Of a stretch of 57,449 nucleotides of DNA, positions 34,545-44,192 are shown piece after piece (the first letter of the stretch is position 1; every line of letters begins with the position of its first letter). The position numbers were made by a program, and so were the translations under genes. The stretch covers positions 1 through 57,449 of the forward strand of contig JABIYR010000112.1 of assembly GCA_018702695.1 (NCBI GenBank), written 5' to 3'. The notes under the pieces are model-generated. The model did no database searches. It had not been told where the DNA came from and was given only the letters and a program-made list of their open reading frames with translations. The stretch comes from Nitrospina sp. (GTDB lineage: Bacteria; Nitrospinota; Nitrospinia; Nitrospinales; VA-1).

Positions 34545-35180
34545 TTAGCGAATATGTTTGAAGGGCAAGATGAGAAAAACTCCTGCCACGAACCCACCGA
34601 TATGAGCGAACCAGGCTGTTCCCCCTGCGCCCGTTGAAACACTGTTCCAAATTTGCAGTCCAATCCATATGAGTAATAATGCAATGGCTGGAACCCGCGC
34701 AATGGTCCAGAAAAAACCAAGAAAGATGAAGGTTTTGATGCGAGCGAAAGGAAATAAAACCAGGTAAGCACCGAGTATTCCTGATATCGCTCCGCTCGCG
34801 CCCACCATAGGAATGGGGGATTGGGTATCGGTGGCGATATGGCCGAAGGCCGCAATCGTCCCGCAGACAAAATAAAATAGAATGAAGCGGAACTTTCCTA
34901 AAACGTCTTCAATATTGTTTCCAAAAATCCAGAGGTACAGCATATTCCCCCCTAAATGCCAGATCCCGGCATGCATGAACATGGAAGTATAAATAGTGGG
35001 GAAAGCATCGATAGGGTTGTGAGTAAGCTGATAGGGAATGAGTGCATAGTTTGCATAAAGGACGCTGGGGTGAACAGGCAGGTTCATCCCGTAAATGAAC
35101 ACAAAGATGTTGAGCAGTAAAAATAGAAGTGTGAAAACCGCAAAATTTTTTGTTGGGTTTTCGTCCTTTAACGGAATCAT
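34545..35180 (-). CDS. Rhomboid-family intramembrane serine protease
   Basis: A 211-residue polytopic protein with about six helices. The catalytic serine lies in MVGASGAISGILGAYLVLFP, the paired histidine in WFAHIGGFVAGVF near the C-terminus, and HAGIWHLGGNMLYLWIFG supplies the oxyanion-side His and Asn. All the residues of an active protease are thus in place. ATG 35180 is preferred over TTG 35183. Substrates would be single-pass membrane proteins; none is implied by the neighbours. It is divergent from the NACHT-FGE gene, with 180 bases between them. Confidence 0.9.
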   Translation of the reverse strand: MIPLKDENPTKNFAVFTLLFLLLNIFVFIYGMNLPVHPSVLYANYALIPYQLTHNPIDAFPTIYTSMFMHAGIWHLGGNMLYLWIFGNNIEDVLGKFRFILFYFVCGTIAAFGHIATDTQSPIPMVGASGAISGILGAYLVLFPFARIKTFIFLGFFWTIARVPAIALLLIWIGLQIWNSVSTGAGGTAWFAHIGGFVAGVFLILPFKHIR

Positions 35181-35360
35181 CAATGAGGGCTTTGCTGGGC
35201 AATATGATAGAATTAATTATTATGATCATAACAGGTTTGCCATTGTCCAGCTCGGTAAAACTTTGAACAGGATTCTGGCAAAGAATTTTAGAAGACTCTG
35301 TAATTAAAGGATGCAATCCATGTCTGTGTATAAAATTTCTCAATCATCAGGTTATGAATC

Positions 35361-37757
35361 ATGAGCTCTGAAGAAGATCTGGTTCCCGGTTTTGATGGAG
35401 AAAAAGTTCCTGTTGCTTCAGAACGGCCGGAAGAGTCCATTGAGTGGGTGATCGAGACTTATAGAAAACACCAATTAAAAATAGTTACTAATTGGTTGGA
35501 TGAGTCCTTACCGAAAGGCAATCGCAGAAATATATTGATTCCTCAGATCTTGCTGGACACCAATCCCGTCATGCATAGGCAAAGTCTGCTGGAACAAGTC
35601 TTTCCTGCACCTCGAAAAGTAAATGAAGACTTGCTTGAAGTGAATCGTTTGAAGCTCATGTTGGACGCTCAGTCGGGAATGGGGAAAACCACCTTTCTAA
35701 AATATTATCAGGAAGAGCAATTACAGAAACCGACTCATCAGGTTTATTCCTTACCGGTCTATTTTCATTTAGGGTGTCTGGAAGAAGGGGCGCGGTTTGA
35801 CCTGTTTCGTAAAAATTTGAACCGTGAAATTATAGCGGTGATTTTGTTGGAACTCGAAGAAGACCCGGAACTCACTTTGGATGAGAGCCTTCTTGAAAAT
35901 ACGGTCAACTCTATTTTTAACTACAGCAAGTGCATGCTTTTATTAGATGGTTTTGATCAGCTTCATCCGCAAGATCGGTTTCAGTTTTTTATGGAGTCTT
36001 TTCTGGATGACAACGCCTTCCGTAGTAATTTTGTTTTGCTCGCCAGTCGTGGTTTTAACTTTGGTTCTTTATCCACCGATGCAGTCATTAAACGTGGCGA
36101 AAGTACCGCCTTTCAAATGACTTTTCAGAAGCTCGATGTAAAAGAGTGCGCTTCCTACCTGAAAGATGCTTCCAAAAACAGAAAACTGGTCGACTTAGCT
36201 TTATACACCCCGGAACTTTTAGAAGTGCCCATCTTGTTGTCCATGATCCGTGAACTTTCCGAAAATGAGATTCTTGAAGGGTTGCAAAATAGGATGGAGA
36301 TTTACTCGGCTTGGTTTCGTTTTAAACTGAAATCAGCCAACCCTTCAGCAGATGAAGCTTGGGTTGAAAATAGTTTGGATCAACTGGCTGAAATTTCTTA
36401 CCGATTGATGGCGGAGGATAAGCACCAACGCTTTCTGGATGTGGAGCCGGGTTACACAAAAACCATTTTTGCAGAAAATCCGGTTTTTTTGAAAGAAGGA
36501 GCTATGGCTCCTTGGTGGGAGGGTATCTTGCAACAAACGGCTCGACGTTGGGAGTACCACCACCCCTCGTTTCAGGAGTTTCTAGCGGCCCGGTATATGC
36601 AAAATAGCGAGGGTTGGGAAACCATTGTCAGAGAAAACTGTGGCAATGAAAAATGGCACGAGGCCATTAAAATTTTGTCGGGAAGTGTTTCCGGCGAAAA
36701 GCTATTTGATATTTTGATTGCAGAAGGAGCGGTGATGTTGGCTGGCAACTCACTGGCTGAAGTGGGCGATCTGCCAAAGGGGCAAAGTTTGTTGGTGCGG
36801 CAGTTGTTAAAATATCAATGCAAGGAAACCCTCCCTCAATTTGCTTTGTGTCGGCAGGTGCGTGTCGAAGAAGTGTTTCAACATAACGAAGCTGAGTATT
36901 TGGATAATTTATTGAAACGCCTATTGACCCGTGAGCACCGAGACAGTCGAATTTTATTCAGCGTATTAGAGCTGATCCTTGCAAAACAAGGGCATAGTTT
37001 TCACCGTCTGTTGGACAGCTTTGATTTAGAACCGCTGAAAAGTCTGGATGCGTTGCAAGCCTTTTTTATGGAAGTCCCGCAACTGGATAAAGCGGGCCAA
37101 TCGGTACTAAAAAAACTGGGCGAGAAGGTCACGATTCCGGCAGGACCCTTTATTTATCAGGATGAAGTCGATGAAGAAGATCAGATCCTGATGAAAGAAT
37201 ATTCGATCATGAAATTTCCGGTGACGAATGCGTTGTTTGAACAGTTTGACCCACAGCATAAGAACCGATTCCCTAAATATTCTTTTGATGCGGACCAGCC
37301 CGTTATTGGCATTAACTATTATGAGGCCGTGGTTTTTGCTCTGTGGATGGGGATGAGACTGCCGACAGAGCAAGAATGGGAGAAGGCCGCCCGAGGAACA
37401 GATGGTCGGATTTATCCTTGGGGTGAGGCCATGGGCTATGAAAAGGGCTTTGCCAACACTTGTGACTTCATGGCGTGTAAGACCAGCCCTGTCACGGACC
37501 TAGAGCAGGGGATGTCGCCATATGGCTGTTTTGATATGGCGGGGAACGTTTGGGAATGGTGTATGCAGAAAAATGTCTCCGTGCATTCCACCCAAAGGGT
37601 GGTTCGAGGCGGCTCTTGGATGAATTATTTGGTTCACGCCAAATGTGCCTTTAGAAACTCTTTTGACCCGACCGAGCGATATTTAGCCGTTGGTTTACGT
37701 TGTGTTGAGGCACCTCAATTCACTGAAATTGAAAGAGAGGATGAGGATGATCTGTAA
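35361..37757 (+). CDS. NACHT (STAND) NTPase fused to a C-terminal FGE-sulfatase domain
   Basis: A 798-residue cytosolic protein. After an approximately 90-residue N-terminal region comes a NACHT-type NTPase: Walker [11 protein letters not shown] at 102-111 (Ala in place of the first Gly), Walker [13 protein letters not shown] at 190-201, and the winged-helix signature [14 protein letters not shown] at 400-413. A helical region follows (about 420-585), then a compact FGE fold at about 590-783 ([60 protein letters not shown]) and an acidic tail. STAND proteins oligomerise on ligand binding, with the C-terminus as sensor. There is no obvious N-terminal effector domain. It stands alone. Immune or signalling use is inference. 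Confidence 0.88.
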   Translation: MSSEEDLVPGFDGEKVPVASERPEESIEWVIETYRKHQLKIVTNWLDESLPKGNRRNILIPQILLDTNPVMHRQSLLEQVFPAPRKVNEDLLEVNRLKLMLDAQSGMGKTTFLKYYQEEQLQKPTHQVYSLPVYFHLGCLEEGARFDLFRKNLNREIIAVILLELEEDPELTLDESLLENTVNSIFNYSKCMLLLDGFDQLHPQDRFQFFMESFLDDNAFRSNFVLLASRGFNFGSLSTDAVIKRGESTAFQMTFQKLDVKECASYLKDASKNRKLVDLALYTPELLEVPILLSMIRELSENEILEGLQNRMEIYSAWFRFKLKSANPSADEAWVENSLDQLAEISYRLMAEDKHQRFLDVEPGYTKTIFAENPVFLKEGAMAPWWEGILQQTARRWEYHHPSFQEFLAARYMQNSEGWETIVRENCGNEKWHEAIKILSGSVSGEKLFDILIAEGAVMLAGNSLAEVGDLPKGQSLLVRQLLKYQCKETLPQFALCRQVRVEEVFQHNEAEYLDNLLKRLLTREHRDSRILFSVLELILAKQGHSFHRLLDSFDLEPLKSLDALQAFFMEVPQLDKAGQSVLKKLGEKVTIPAGPFIYQDEVDEEDQILMKEYSIMKFPVTNALFEQFDPQHKNRFPKYSFDADQPVIGINYYEAVVFALWMGMRLPTEQEWEKAARGTDGRIYPWGEAMGYEKGFANTCDFMACKTSPVTDLEQGMSPYGCFDMAGNVWEWCMQKNVSVHSTQRVVRGGSWMNYLVHAKCAFRNSFDPTERYLAVGLRCVEAPQFTEIEREDEDDL

Positions 37758-37871
37758 AGCCATTAATGACCGTAAAATTATAGAATAAAAAGGTAAAGAA
37801 AATTATTTTTTGACGATAAGGTAGAGATAACGGGTAGTGAGCATAACGAGTTGAATTGAATCAAGTTTTCC

Positions 37872-37899
37872 TTGACAATAAGCAGTTAAATTCTATTAT
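37872..37899 (+). promoter_or_regulatory. Sigma-70-type promoter upstream of the HD-GYP gene
   Basis: TTGACA (37872-37877) and TATTAT (37894-37899) are 16 bases apart. If used, it would give a leader of roughly 230 bases. Confidence 0.45.
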
Positions 37900-38024
37900 C
37901 GAGTAATAGTTGAACAATTAGTTTACCTCTGTTCCGGTTTGGGTACGGTTCAGGGTTAATGAGGCTCACAAACAAAGCTGAATTTTGATAAATTAGGGCG
38001 TTTTATTGAGATTTTTGCAGTTTT

Positions 38025-38040
38025 GGGCGAAATGCTTGCA
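38025..38040 (+). promoter_or_regulatory. Possible sigma-54-type promoter for HD-GYP regulator and motAB
   Basis: GGGCGA and TTGCA with ten bases between GG and GC. The -12 half is perfect, the -24 half partial. The predicted start is near 38051, about 90 bases before the gene. Confidence 0.45.
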
Positions 38041-38141
38041 AAAGCCTAACAAATTTACAGTATAATTCCCCTTGGGGAAATTTAAATAAGTGGGGAATAC
38101 CCTCTAATTCTTAACTAGTATGATCTTTGGAGCTTAGGCAT

Positions 38142-39503
38142 TTGGCTATCACGAGACCTCCCAAACGATTTTTAAGTATTGATGACGATCGCACTCTGCA
38201 AATGATCGTTAAACAGATACTCACCAAGTCTTTTGGTGCTGAAACACTGGAAGTGTTTCAAGCCTCAACGGGTGAAGAAGGGCTTCAGGTCATGCGTGAA
38301 ATCAAGCCCGATATCATTCTTTGCGATATCCATATGCCAGGGATGGATGGGTTTGAAGTCTGCCGGAACGTTCGCGAGTTGAAACTGCGCTCCGCCGTGA
38401 TACTCATGTCCGCTTATGATGCGGAGCAAGATAATGCCATCAAAGCAAGTGAAACGGGTGCCGATGCTTATTTATCCAAGCCACTTAAAAAGGGTGAGTT
38501 GCTGTTTGTGGTCAATTTTGTCATGCGCTTGGCCCACCTCAATGATTCGGTTTTCGAAAAAAATAAACAGCTGGAATCATCTTTAGGGCAGTTAAAGCAA
38601 TTTCATCAAAAACTCGCATCCTTAAATGAAGAGTTGCGTAATGATAAACGGCGTTTGGGAGTCAGTCTGAAAGAAATGACCGATCTCAACCAACAACTGG
38701 AGAGCAAGAACCAACAAATATCCTCCATGGTGGAAGAGTTGGCAGATAGATTTGACTCAACTGAAGGTCTCTTGGCGACCATTATCGAATTGCATCAGAC
38801 AGAACATCGAGGCCACTCTGAGCGCGTGGCAGAAATGTCTATTTATATTGCGGAGAAAATCGGCTTGACCGACTATCAGGTCCGAAATGTGAAATCTGCC
38901 GCCCGGCTTCACGAGTTAGGAATTGTCGCTCTCCCCACTCAGGAAAAGAGAAAAGAAGCGTTGAGTGAGGGGGATGAAAAAAAATCTCCCTCCTCCACCA
39001 GCCATCCATTGGTTGGAGAAATGCTATTGAAAGAGTTCCCAGGTTTTGAACTGATTGCCGAGATCATTCGTCATCTCCATGAAAATGTGGATGGCTCAGG
39101 TTCTCCCGATGGAATGTATGGCGACCGAATTCCCGTTGGGTCGCGAATTGTTTGTGCGACCAGCTATTATGATCATCTGAAAATGATGTCTCCAGATAAA
39201 TCGGGGGCAGACATTTTAGCCAAAATGGATGAAAAAACGGGAATCATCTTTGATGAATCGATCATTGCAAACCTGAAGGAGTTTGTTGCAAGCCGAGGAG
39301 ATGTTAAAGAAGCACCTTCTATGGAATGTTCTGTTTTTGCATTGGCTGAAGGCATGGAGTTGGCTTCTGATATCTTTTCAGAATCAGGCATCAACCTGTT
39401 AAGAAAAGGAACGGTTCTGGATCAGGAAACTTTGGGTAAAATTTTAAGATTTCATAATGTCGATCCTATTACTGGGATCATTAAAGTAAAGCAACCGTCA
39501 TAA
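38142..39503 (+). CDS. Response regulator with degenerate HD-GYP domain
   Basis: About 453 residues. The receiver domain (phosphoacceptor Asp62 in ILCDIHMPGMDG) is followed by a coiled coil (about 135-205) and an HD-GYP-type domain. That domain keeps HRGHSERVAEMS and HENVDGSG, but the catalytic HD is HE (LHELGIVALP), the following GK is missing, and GYP is GSP. It therefore probably cannot hydrolyse c-di-GMP and may only bind it or act as a scaffold. An additional beta-rich domain closes the protein. TTG 38142 (with GGAG nine bases before it) is preferred; TTG 38127 is the alternative. motA starts four bases after the stop, so a role in motor control is likely. Confidence 0.88.
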   Translation: MAITRPPKRFLSIDDDRTLQMIVKQILTKSFGAETLEVFQASTGEEGLQVMREIKPDIILCDIHMPGMDGFEVCRNVRELKLRSAVILMSAYDAEQDNAIKASETGADAYLSKPLKKGELLFVVNFVMRLAHLNDSVFEKNKQLESSLGQLKQFHQKLASLNEELRNDKRRLGVSLKEMTDLNQQLESKNQQISSMVEELADRFDSTEGLLATIIELHQTEHRGHSERVAEMSIYIAEKIGLTDYQVRNVKSAARLHELGIVALPTQEKRKEALSEGDEKKSPSSTSHPLVGEMLLKEFPGFELIAEIIRHLHENVDGSGSPDGMYGDRIPVGSRIVCATSYYDHLKMMSPDKSGADILAKMDEKTGIIFDESIIANLKEFVASRGDVKEAPSMECSVFALAEGMELASDIFSESGINLLRKGTVLDQETLGKILRFHNVDPITGIIKVKQPS

Positions 39504-39507
39504 AAAT

Positions 39508-40311
39508 ATGGATTTAGCCTCTTTAGTTGGTGTCATTGCAGGTGTAGGGCTGGTATTGGCCTCGATTTTAATGAACAGCGGTCTCGACCTGTTTATTAAT
39601 ATTCCCTCTGCCATGATTGTTTGTGGAGGTACGCTTGCCGCGACCTTTATTGCTTTTCCCATCAACGAAGTGATGAAGGTGATGGGGTTGTTCTTAAGAG
39701 TTTTCATGGTCAAGAAGTCAGACCAATATCAATTGATAGAAGTTATGGTTGATATTTGTAATGTTGCCCGCAAAGGCGGCGTGCTGGCGATTGAGTCCAA
39801 GCTCAAGGATATCGATAATGAATTCTTGAAAAAAGGATTAGAAATGACGGTGGATGGTAAAGATGAAGCCACTGTTAACTCGTTATTGAAAAGAGAAGTC
39901 AAACAACTTCAGAATGCACATAAAGATGGTTGGGAAATTTTTAACCAAATGGGTGCCTTTGCACCGGCCTTTGGCATGGTGGGAACCCTGATCGGACTGA
40001 TTCAGATGCTTTCGGATCTTTCTGATGTGAGTTCCGTAGGTCCCAAAATGGCGATCGCATTGATCACGACCTTCTATGGTGCGGTCATTGCTAACTTATT
40101 TTTCATTCCCATGACGGTTAAACTCAAGCGCCGTAGTGCTAGCGAAGGGCTTGAGATGCAGTTGATTTTAGAAGGCTTGGCCTTTATTAGGAAAGGTGTG
40201 AACCCCCGGTTCATGCAGGACGTTCTCGAGAATTACCTCGATACCTATCATGGTAAAACGGAGAAGAAAGGGGACGATAAGGGGAAGAAACCTGCTAAGG
40301 GAAAGAAATAA
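39508..40311 (+). CDS. motA: Flagellar motor stator protein MotA
   Basis: A 267-residue stator subunit with four membrane helices. The N-terminal DLASLVGVIAGVGLVLAS, the cytoplasmic charged loop, and the two C-terminal helices (FAPAFGMVGTLIGLIQML, MAIALITTFYGAVIANLFF) with their conserved prolines and threonines match MotA/PomA. The C-terminal tail is Lys/Gly-rich. It follows the HD-GYP gene by four bases and precedes motB by six. Whether protons or sodium ions drive it is not clear from sequence alone. Confidence 0.95.
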   Translation: MDLASLVGVIAGVGLVLASILMNSGLDLFINIPSAMIVCGGTLAATFIAFPINEVMKVMGLFLRVFMVKKSDQYQLIEVMVDICNVARKGGVLAIESKLKDIDNEFLKKGLEMTVDGKDEATVNSLLKREVKQLQNAHKDGWEIFNQMGAFAPAFGMVGTLIGLIQMLSDLSDVSSVGPKMAIALITTFYGAVIANLFFIPMTVKLKRRSASEGLEMQLILEGLAFIRKGVNPRFMQDVLENYLDTYHGKTEKKGDDKGKKPAKGKK

Positions 40312-40317
40312 ATAGTC

Positions 40318-41133
40318 ATGGCTGAGAAAAAAGACGCAAAAAAAGAAAAGAAAAAGGCTCCGGAAGAAGAGGACGAAGGGGAGGACCACGAGTGTCCTGA
40401 GGGATCCCCGGCTTGGGTCATGACCTTTGCAGATCTGGTAACGCTTCTCATGGTGTTTTTCATTTTGCTTTTTGCTATGGGGTCTATTGAAGAAGAAAAA
40501 TGGAAGCAGATTAAATCTTCCATGCGCGATGCTTTGGGGCAGGAGAAAATCCCTGAAGCGGGTATTCGTGAAGGTTTGGATGTTATCAAAGAAAAAGTGC
40601 TCGATGAAAGTACGATTCACGCTGTCGATGAAGTCGGTGCTATGGTGGCCAAAGAGGTAGAAGAAATTGCCTCAGAAGTTGAGGAGTTTGTTTTCAAGAA
40701 CAAACTCGCAGGTAAGGTGGATGTCTCCTCAGATGAACGCGGTGCAATCATAACCATTTCTGACACTGTCCTGTTTCCCGCCGGAAAAGCTAGGATGACC
40801 GGTGCCGGAAACGATATCATCAAGCAGGTTTTTGACTTGCTACAGCAGTTCAGCTATCAGGTAAAAATTGAAGGACATACCGACAATTCACCGATCAAAA
40901 CGGAACGATTTCCTTCAAACTGGGAACTGTCTGCATCACGTGCGGCAGAGGTTGCCCGAGAACTTGTTACGGCGGGTTTCCCCCCTACTCAATTGTCCAT
41001 CGAAGGGTTTGCGCAATATCGTCCCAAGGTTCCTAATGACAGCCGTGAAGGACGGGCTACCAACCGTAGAATTGAAATTGTTTATCAGCGTGGTAGCATT
41101 CGCAAGCATATGGTCGATATTCTGCGTCGATAG
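40318..41133 (+). CDS. motB: Flagellar motor stator protein MotB
   Basis: A 271-residue stator subunit. A charged N-tail, rich in Lys and Glu, leads to one membrane helix whose Asp39 (MTFADLVTLLMVFF) is the ion-binding residue. A periplasmic linker and an OmpA-like peptidoglycan-binding domain follow (KIEGHTDNSPIKTERFPSNW, SASRAAEVARELV, NRRIEIVYQRG). The Glu-rich acidic stretch near 70-130 would include the plug. It forms a two-gene unit with motA. Confidence 0.95.
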   Translation: MAEKKDAKKEKKKAPEEEDEGEDHECPEGSPAWVMTFADLVTLLMVFFILLFAMGSIEEEKWKQIKSSMRDALGQEKIPEAGIREGLDVIKEKVLDESTIHAVDEVGAMVAKEVEEIASEVEEFVFKNKLAGKVDVSSDERGAIITISDTVLFPAGKARMTGAGNDIIKQVFDLLQQFSYQVKIEGHTDNSPIKTERFPSNWELSASRAAEVARELVTAGFPPTQLSIEGFAQYRPKVPNDSREGRATNRRIEIVYQRGSIRKHMVDILRR

Positions 41134-41221
41134 GTCTAAGCTCTCTATGGCATGAGTAATTTACTCACAGCCTCGAAGGTGTTATAAAATAACCCTCATT
41201 TCTACAAACCCAAGTCATTCC

Positions 41222-42328
41222 TTGATTGAGTCGAAACACATTCAATATATGCGCCGGACGCTTGAACTAGCTGTTCTGGGCACAACCAGCCCGAACCCGA
41301 TGGTAGGGGCTATTATTGTGCGGCGAGGGAAGGTTGTGGGCAAGGGTTACCACACTCGCGCCGGGGCTCCACATGCAGAAGTGGAAGCGTTAAAGCAAGC
41401 AGGCCACAAAGCAAAGTCGGCAGATCTTTACGTCAACCTAGAACCCTGTTGTCATTTTGGACGAACCCCCCCTTGTATTGATGCGATCATTCAAGCTGGC
41501 ATTAAAAGAGTTTTTGTCGGCATGAGAGACCCGAACCCAAAGGTCAGCGGCAAAGGTTTGCGTGCGCTTAAAGCAAAAGGCATTGCCGTCGTTTCTGGCA
41601 TTTTAGACCAAGAATGTCAGAAGCTGAATGAGTCGTTTGTGAAAATAATGAAAACGGGGCGGCCTTTTGTGATAATAAAATCGGCCTTGTCTCTGGATGG
41701 AAAAATTGCCACCCGTTCGGGTGATTCGCAGTGGATTTCAGGCGAAATGGCGCGGAACCATGTTCACAAAATCAGAAGTCAGGTTGATGCCATCATGGTG
41801 GGGACGGAAACGGTTTTAAAAGATAACCCGCGCTTAACATGCAGGCTTAAAACAGGTTTGGTCAAACACCCCACCCGTATTATCCTTGACCGAAGGAACC
41901 GGGTTCCACTCACGGCAAATGTTTTTAAAAACAGTCGTTCTCAAAAAGTTGTTTATGTAACGGGTCTTAATCTCCCGGCGGCTCGTCACAAAACATTGCT
42001 TGCCAAGAAGGTGGATGTCTTGCAAGTCAAAGCTGGAGCAAAGGGATTTAACATTAAGTCTCTTCTGAAAGAACTGGCCAATAAAGACATTAACTCGATA
42101 CTGGTTGAGGGCGGTGCCGAATTGAATGCCAGCATTGTTAAGGCTGGCGGGGCAGATCGAATTATCACGTTCATCAGCCCGATATTGATTGGTGGAGTTA
42201 AAGCTCCCGGTCTTCTGGGCGGGAGCGGTGTGATGAAGGTAGCGGGGGCGATGAAATTAGAGAATATGGAAGTAACAAAAATGGGTGAAGACCTAATGGT
42301 GGAGGCCACGATATGTTCAGCGGAATAG
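41222..42328 (+). CDS. ribD: Bifunctional riboflavin deaminase/reductase RibD
   Basis: A 368-residue two-domain enzyme for steps two and three of riboflavin synthesis. The deaminase domain has HAEVEAL and PCCHFGRTPPC as zinc ligands; the reductase domain begins near SALSLDGKIATRSGDSQW. The start is probably TTG 41222 (MIESKHIQYMRRTLELA), because family members have a few residues before YMRRAL; ATG 41249 is the alternative. It heads the rib operon, overlapping ribE by 16 bases. No FMN riboswitch is visible in the 88-base gap upstream. Confidence 0.94.
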   Translation: MIESKHIQYMRRTLELAVLGTTSPNPMVGAIIVRRGKVVGKGYHTRAGAPHAEVEALKQAGHKAKSADLYVNLEPCCHFGRTPPCIDAIIQAGIKRVFVGMRDPNPKVSGKGLRALKAKGIAVVSGILDQECQKLNESFVKIMKTGRPFVIIKSALSLDGKIATRSGDSQWISGEMARNHVHKIRSQVDAIMVGTETVLKDNPRLTCRLKTGLVKHPTRIILDRRNRVPLTANVFKNSRSQKVVYVTGLNLPAARHKTLLAKKVDVLQVKAGAKGFNIKSLLKELANKDINSILVEGGAELNASIVKAGGADRIITFISPILIGGVKAPGLLGGSGVMKVAGAMKLENMEVTKMGEDLMVEATICSAE

Positions 42329-42960
42329 TTCAAACGGTAGGAATCATTGACGAGTTTGTCAAAAAAAATGAAGGCGCTGTATTGGTGATCAACGCAGGGG
42401 ATGATCTTACAGGTTTTGAAGATGGTGAAAGCATCGCTGTTAATGGCGTTTGTCTCACGGTTGTCGACTCGACGGCTTCGACTTTTAAGTTGGAGCTGAG
42501 TACCGAGACATTGAGTCGAACAAATTTTAAAGATGCTGTAAAAGGAGACCGGATTAACCTTGAACGGTCTCTCACCCCTTCAACCAAAATTAGCGGTCAT
42601 TTTGTGAGCGGTCATATTGATCAAGTGGGGGAAATTGTGAATATTGAAGAAAAACCGGGTGAAGTGTTGTTTCGCTTTTCCCACCCTTCGGAACTCGGTT
42701 CTTTCATCATGGAGAAGGGTTCGATTGCTATAGACGGCATCAGCTTGACGGTTTTCGACTGTAAGGACAATCAATTCACCGTTTCAATCATTCCTTTCAC
42801 GTTGAGTCATACAAACTTGGGGGGTAGGAAAATAGGCGATTTAATAAATATTGAATGTGATATGATTGGCAAATACGTATTTAAAGCCTGCGAAAACCTG
42901 TTGAATCCGAATGATAAAAAACCGTCTATCGACTTTCTTCGGCAGCAGGGCATTGTGTGA
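42313..42960 (+). CDS. ribE: Riboflavin synthase alpha subunit
   Basis: A 215-residue enzyme that dismutates two molecules of 6,7-dimethyl-8-ribityllumazine into riboflavin. The N-terminal [10 protein letters not shown] and the two lumazine-binding repeats (first with [10 protein letters not shown], second with [10 protein letters not shown]) are present. It overlaps ribD and sits just before ribBA. Confidence 0.95.
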   Translation: MFSGIVQTVGIIDEFVKKNEGAVLVINAGDDLTGFEDGESIAVNGVCLTVVDSTASTFKLELSTETLSRTNFKDAVKGDRINLERSLTPSTKISGHFVSGHIDQVGEIVNIEEKPGEVLFRFSHPSELGSFIMEKGSIAIDGISLTVFDCKDNQFTVSIIPFTLSHTNLGGRKIGDLINIECDMIGKYVFKACENLLNPNDKKPSIDFLRQQGIV

Positions 42961-42971
42961 TTGAGGAGAAC

Positions 42972-44183
42972 ATGGAACGAGAATTTAGTACTATTGAAGA
43001 AGCCATAAAAGAAGTCCAGCTCGGAAAAATGATTGTCATTGTGGACGATGAGGATCGCGAGAATGAAGGGGATTTGATGGTTGCCGCCGAAATGGTGACA
43101 CCCGATATCGTCAACTTCATGGCAAAATTCGGGCGTGGGTTGATTTGCCTGACCTTGACAGAAAAAAGGACCGCTGAATTGGGGCTGAGTATGATGGTGG
43201 ATGATAATCAATCTGCTTTTGAAACTCCTTTTACCGTTTCCATTGATGCCAAGCAGGGTGTGACGACTGGGATTTCATCGGCTGACCGAGCGCATACCAT
43301 TAAAGTTGCGATCAACCCGGACTGTGTTGGAAGCGATTTGGTGAAGCCGGGGCATATTTTTCCTTTGCGCGCCAAAGATGGCGGCGTATTGGTTCGCATG
43401 GGCCAGACGGAGGCTTCGGTTGATATTGCTCGGATTGCGGGTTTGCAGCCTTATGGAGTGATTTGCGAAATCATGAATGATGATGGCACCATGGCAAGAG
43501 TGCCGCATTTGACTGAGTTTATTAAAGAACATGATCTGAAAATGATTACCACGAAAGATCTGGCCGAATATCGCCTTAAGCAGGAAGCCTTGGTGGAAGA
43601 GGTCACCTCTACGATATTGCCAACTCCTGAAGGTGAATTCCGCTCTATTGTTTTTAAGAATGTCTTGGATGACCAGACTCATATCGTTTTAGTCAAAGGT
43701 GAGATTAAAGAAGACGAACCCACCTTGGTTCGCGTTCATTCTCAGTGCTTGACGGGGGATGTCTTCGGTTCCTACCGTTGTGATTGCGGAGAGCAGTTGA
43801 AAAAATCGATGGAGATGATCAACAAAGAAGGAAAAGGGGTATTGCTTTATCTGTATCAGGAAGGGCGCGGAATAGGAATCGTAAACAAAATGAAAGCCTA
43901 CGCCTTGCAAGATCAGGGCAAAGACACGGTACAGGCTAATGAAGAGCTTGGGTTCAAACCTGATTTGAGAGACTATGGCATTGGCGCACAAATTCTGCGT
44001 AAGCTAGGGCTTGGTAAGGTCCGTATCATGACCAACAACCCTCGCAAGATTGTCGGATTGGAAGGTTATGGGCTGCAATTAGTCGAAAGGGTTCCCATCG
44101 AAGTTGAGGCTAAAAAAGATAACCTCAACTACCTACGGACCAAGAAGGATAAAATGGGCCATATTTTTGACAATATTAATTGA
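42972..44183 (+). CDS. ribBA: Bifunctional DHBP synthase / GTP cyclohydrolase II (RibBA)
   Basis: A 403-residue fusion that makes both precursors of the riboflavin pathway. The N-terminal half has [17 protein letters not shown] (DHBP synthase acidic loop); the C-terminal half has [20 protein letters not shown] with the zinc cysteines, and [11 protein letters not shown]. The ATG at 42972 with GAGGAG just upstream is preferred over an earlier GTG at 42957. It lies between ribE and ribH. Confidence 0.96.
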   Translation: MEREFSTIEEAIKEVQLGKMIVIVDDEDRENEGDLMVAAEMVTPDIVNFMAKFGRGLICLTLTEKRTAELGLSMMVDDNQSAFETPFTVSIDAKQGVTTGISSADRAHTIKVAINPDCVGSDLVKPGHIFPLRAKDGGVLVRMGQTEASVDIARIAGLQPYGVICEIMNDDGTMARVPHLTEFIKEHDLKMITTKDLAEYRLKQEALVEEVTSTILPTPEGEFRSIVFKNVLDDQTHIVLVKGEIKEDEPTLVRVHSQCLTGDVFGSYRCDCGEQLKKSMEMINKEGKGVLLYLYQEGRGIGIVNKMKAYALQDQGKDTVQANEELGFKPDLRDYGIGAQILRKLGLGKVRIMTNNPRKIVGLEGYGLQLVERVPIEVEAKKDNLNYLRTKKDKMGHIFDNIN

Positions 44184-44192
44184 ACGATTACC

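Larger units (their letters stand above)
37758..38141. other. Intergenic, about 380 bases, with two promoter types
   Basis: AT-rich region before the HD-GYP regulator gene. It carries a sigma-70-like pair (37872-37899) and a sigma-54-like site (38025-38040). Between them the sequence shows no riboswitch or RNA gene that I recognise; I looked for the c-di-GMP GEMM motif and did not find it. Confidence 0.45.

Noticed and set aside
35361-37757. Diversity-generating retroelement target, since the FGE and DUF1566 domains share the C-type-lectin-like fold used by such targets
   Set aside because: No reverse transcriptase, no template repeat and no Asn-rich variable stretch at any of the three C-termini in this window.
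37900-38126. c-di-GMP (GEMM) riboswitch before the HD-GYP gene
   Set aside because: GCAAAAGCCT near 38038 superficially resembles part of the GEMM core, but the paired arms and tetraloop receptor are absent.
40168-40620. 150-codon minus-strand frame across the motA-motB junction
   Set aside because: Phe-rich antisense of the Lys-rich motA tail and motB start; a shadow.
41134-41221. FMN riboswitch before ribD
   Set aside because: Only 88 bases are available and none of the conserved RFN segments can be seen.
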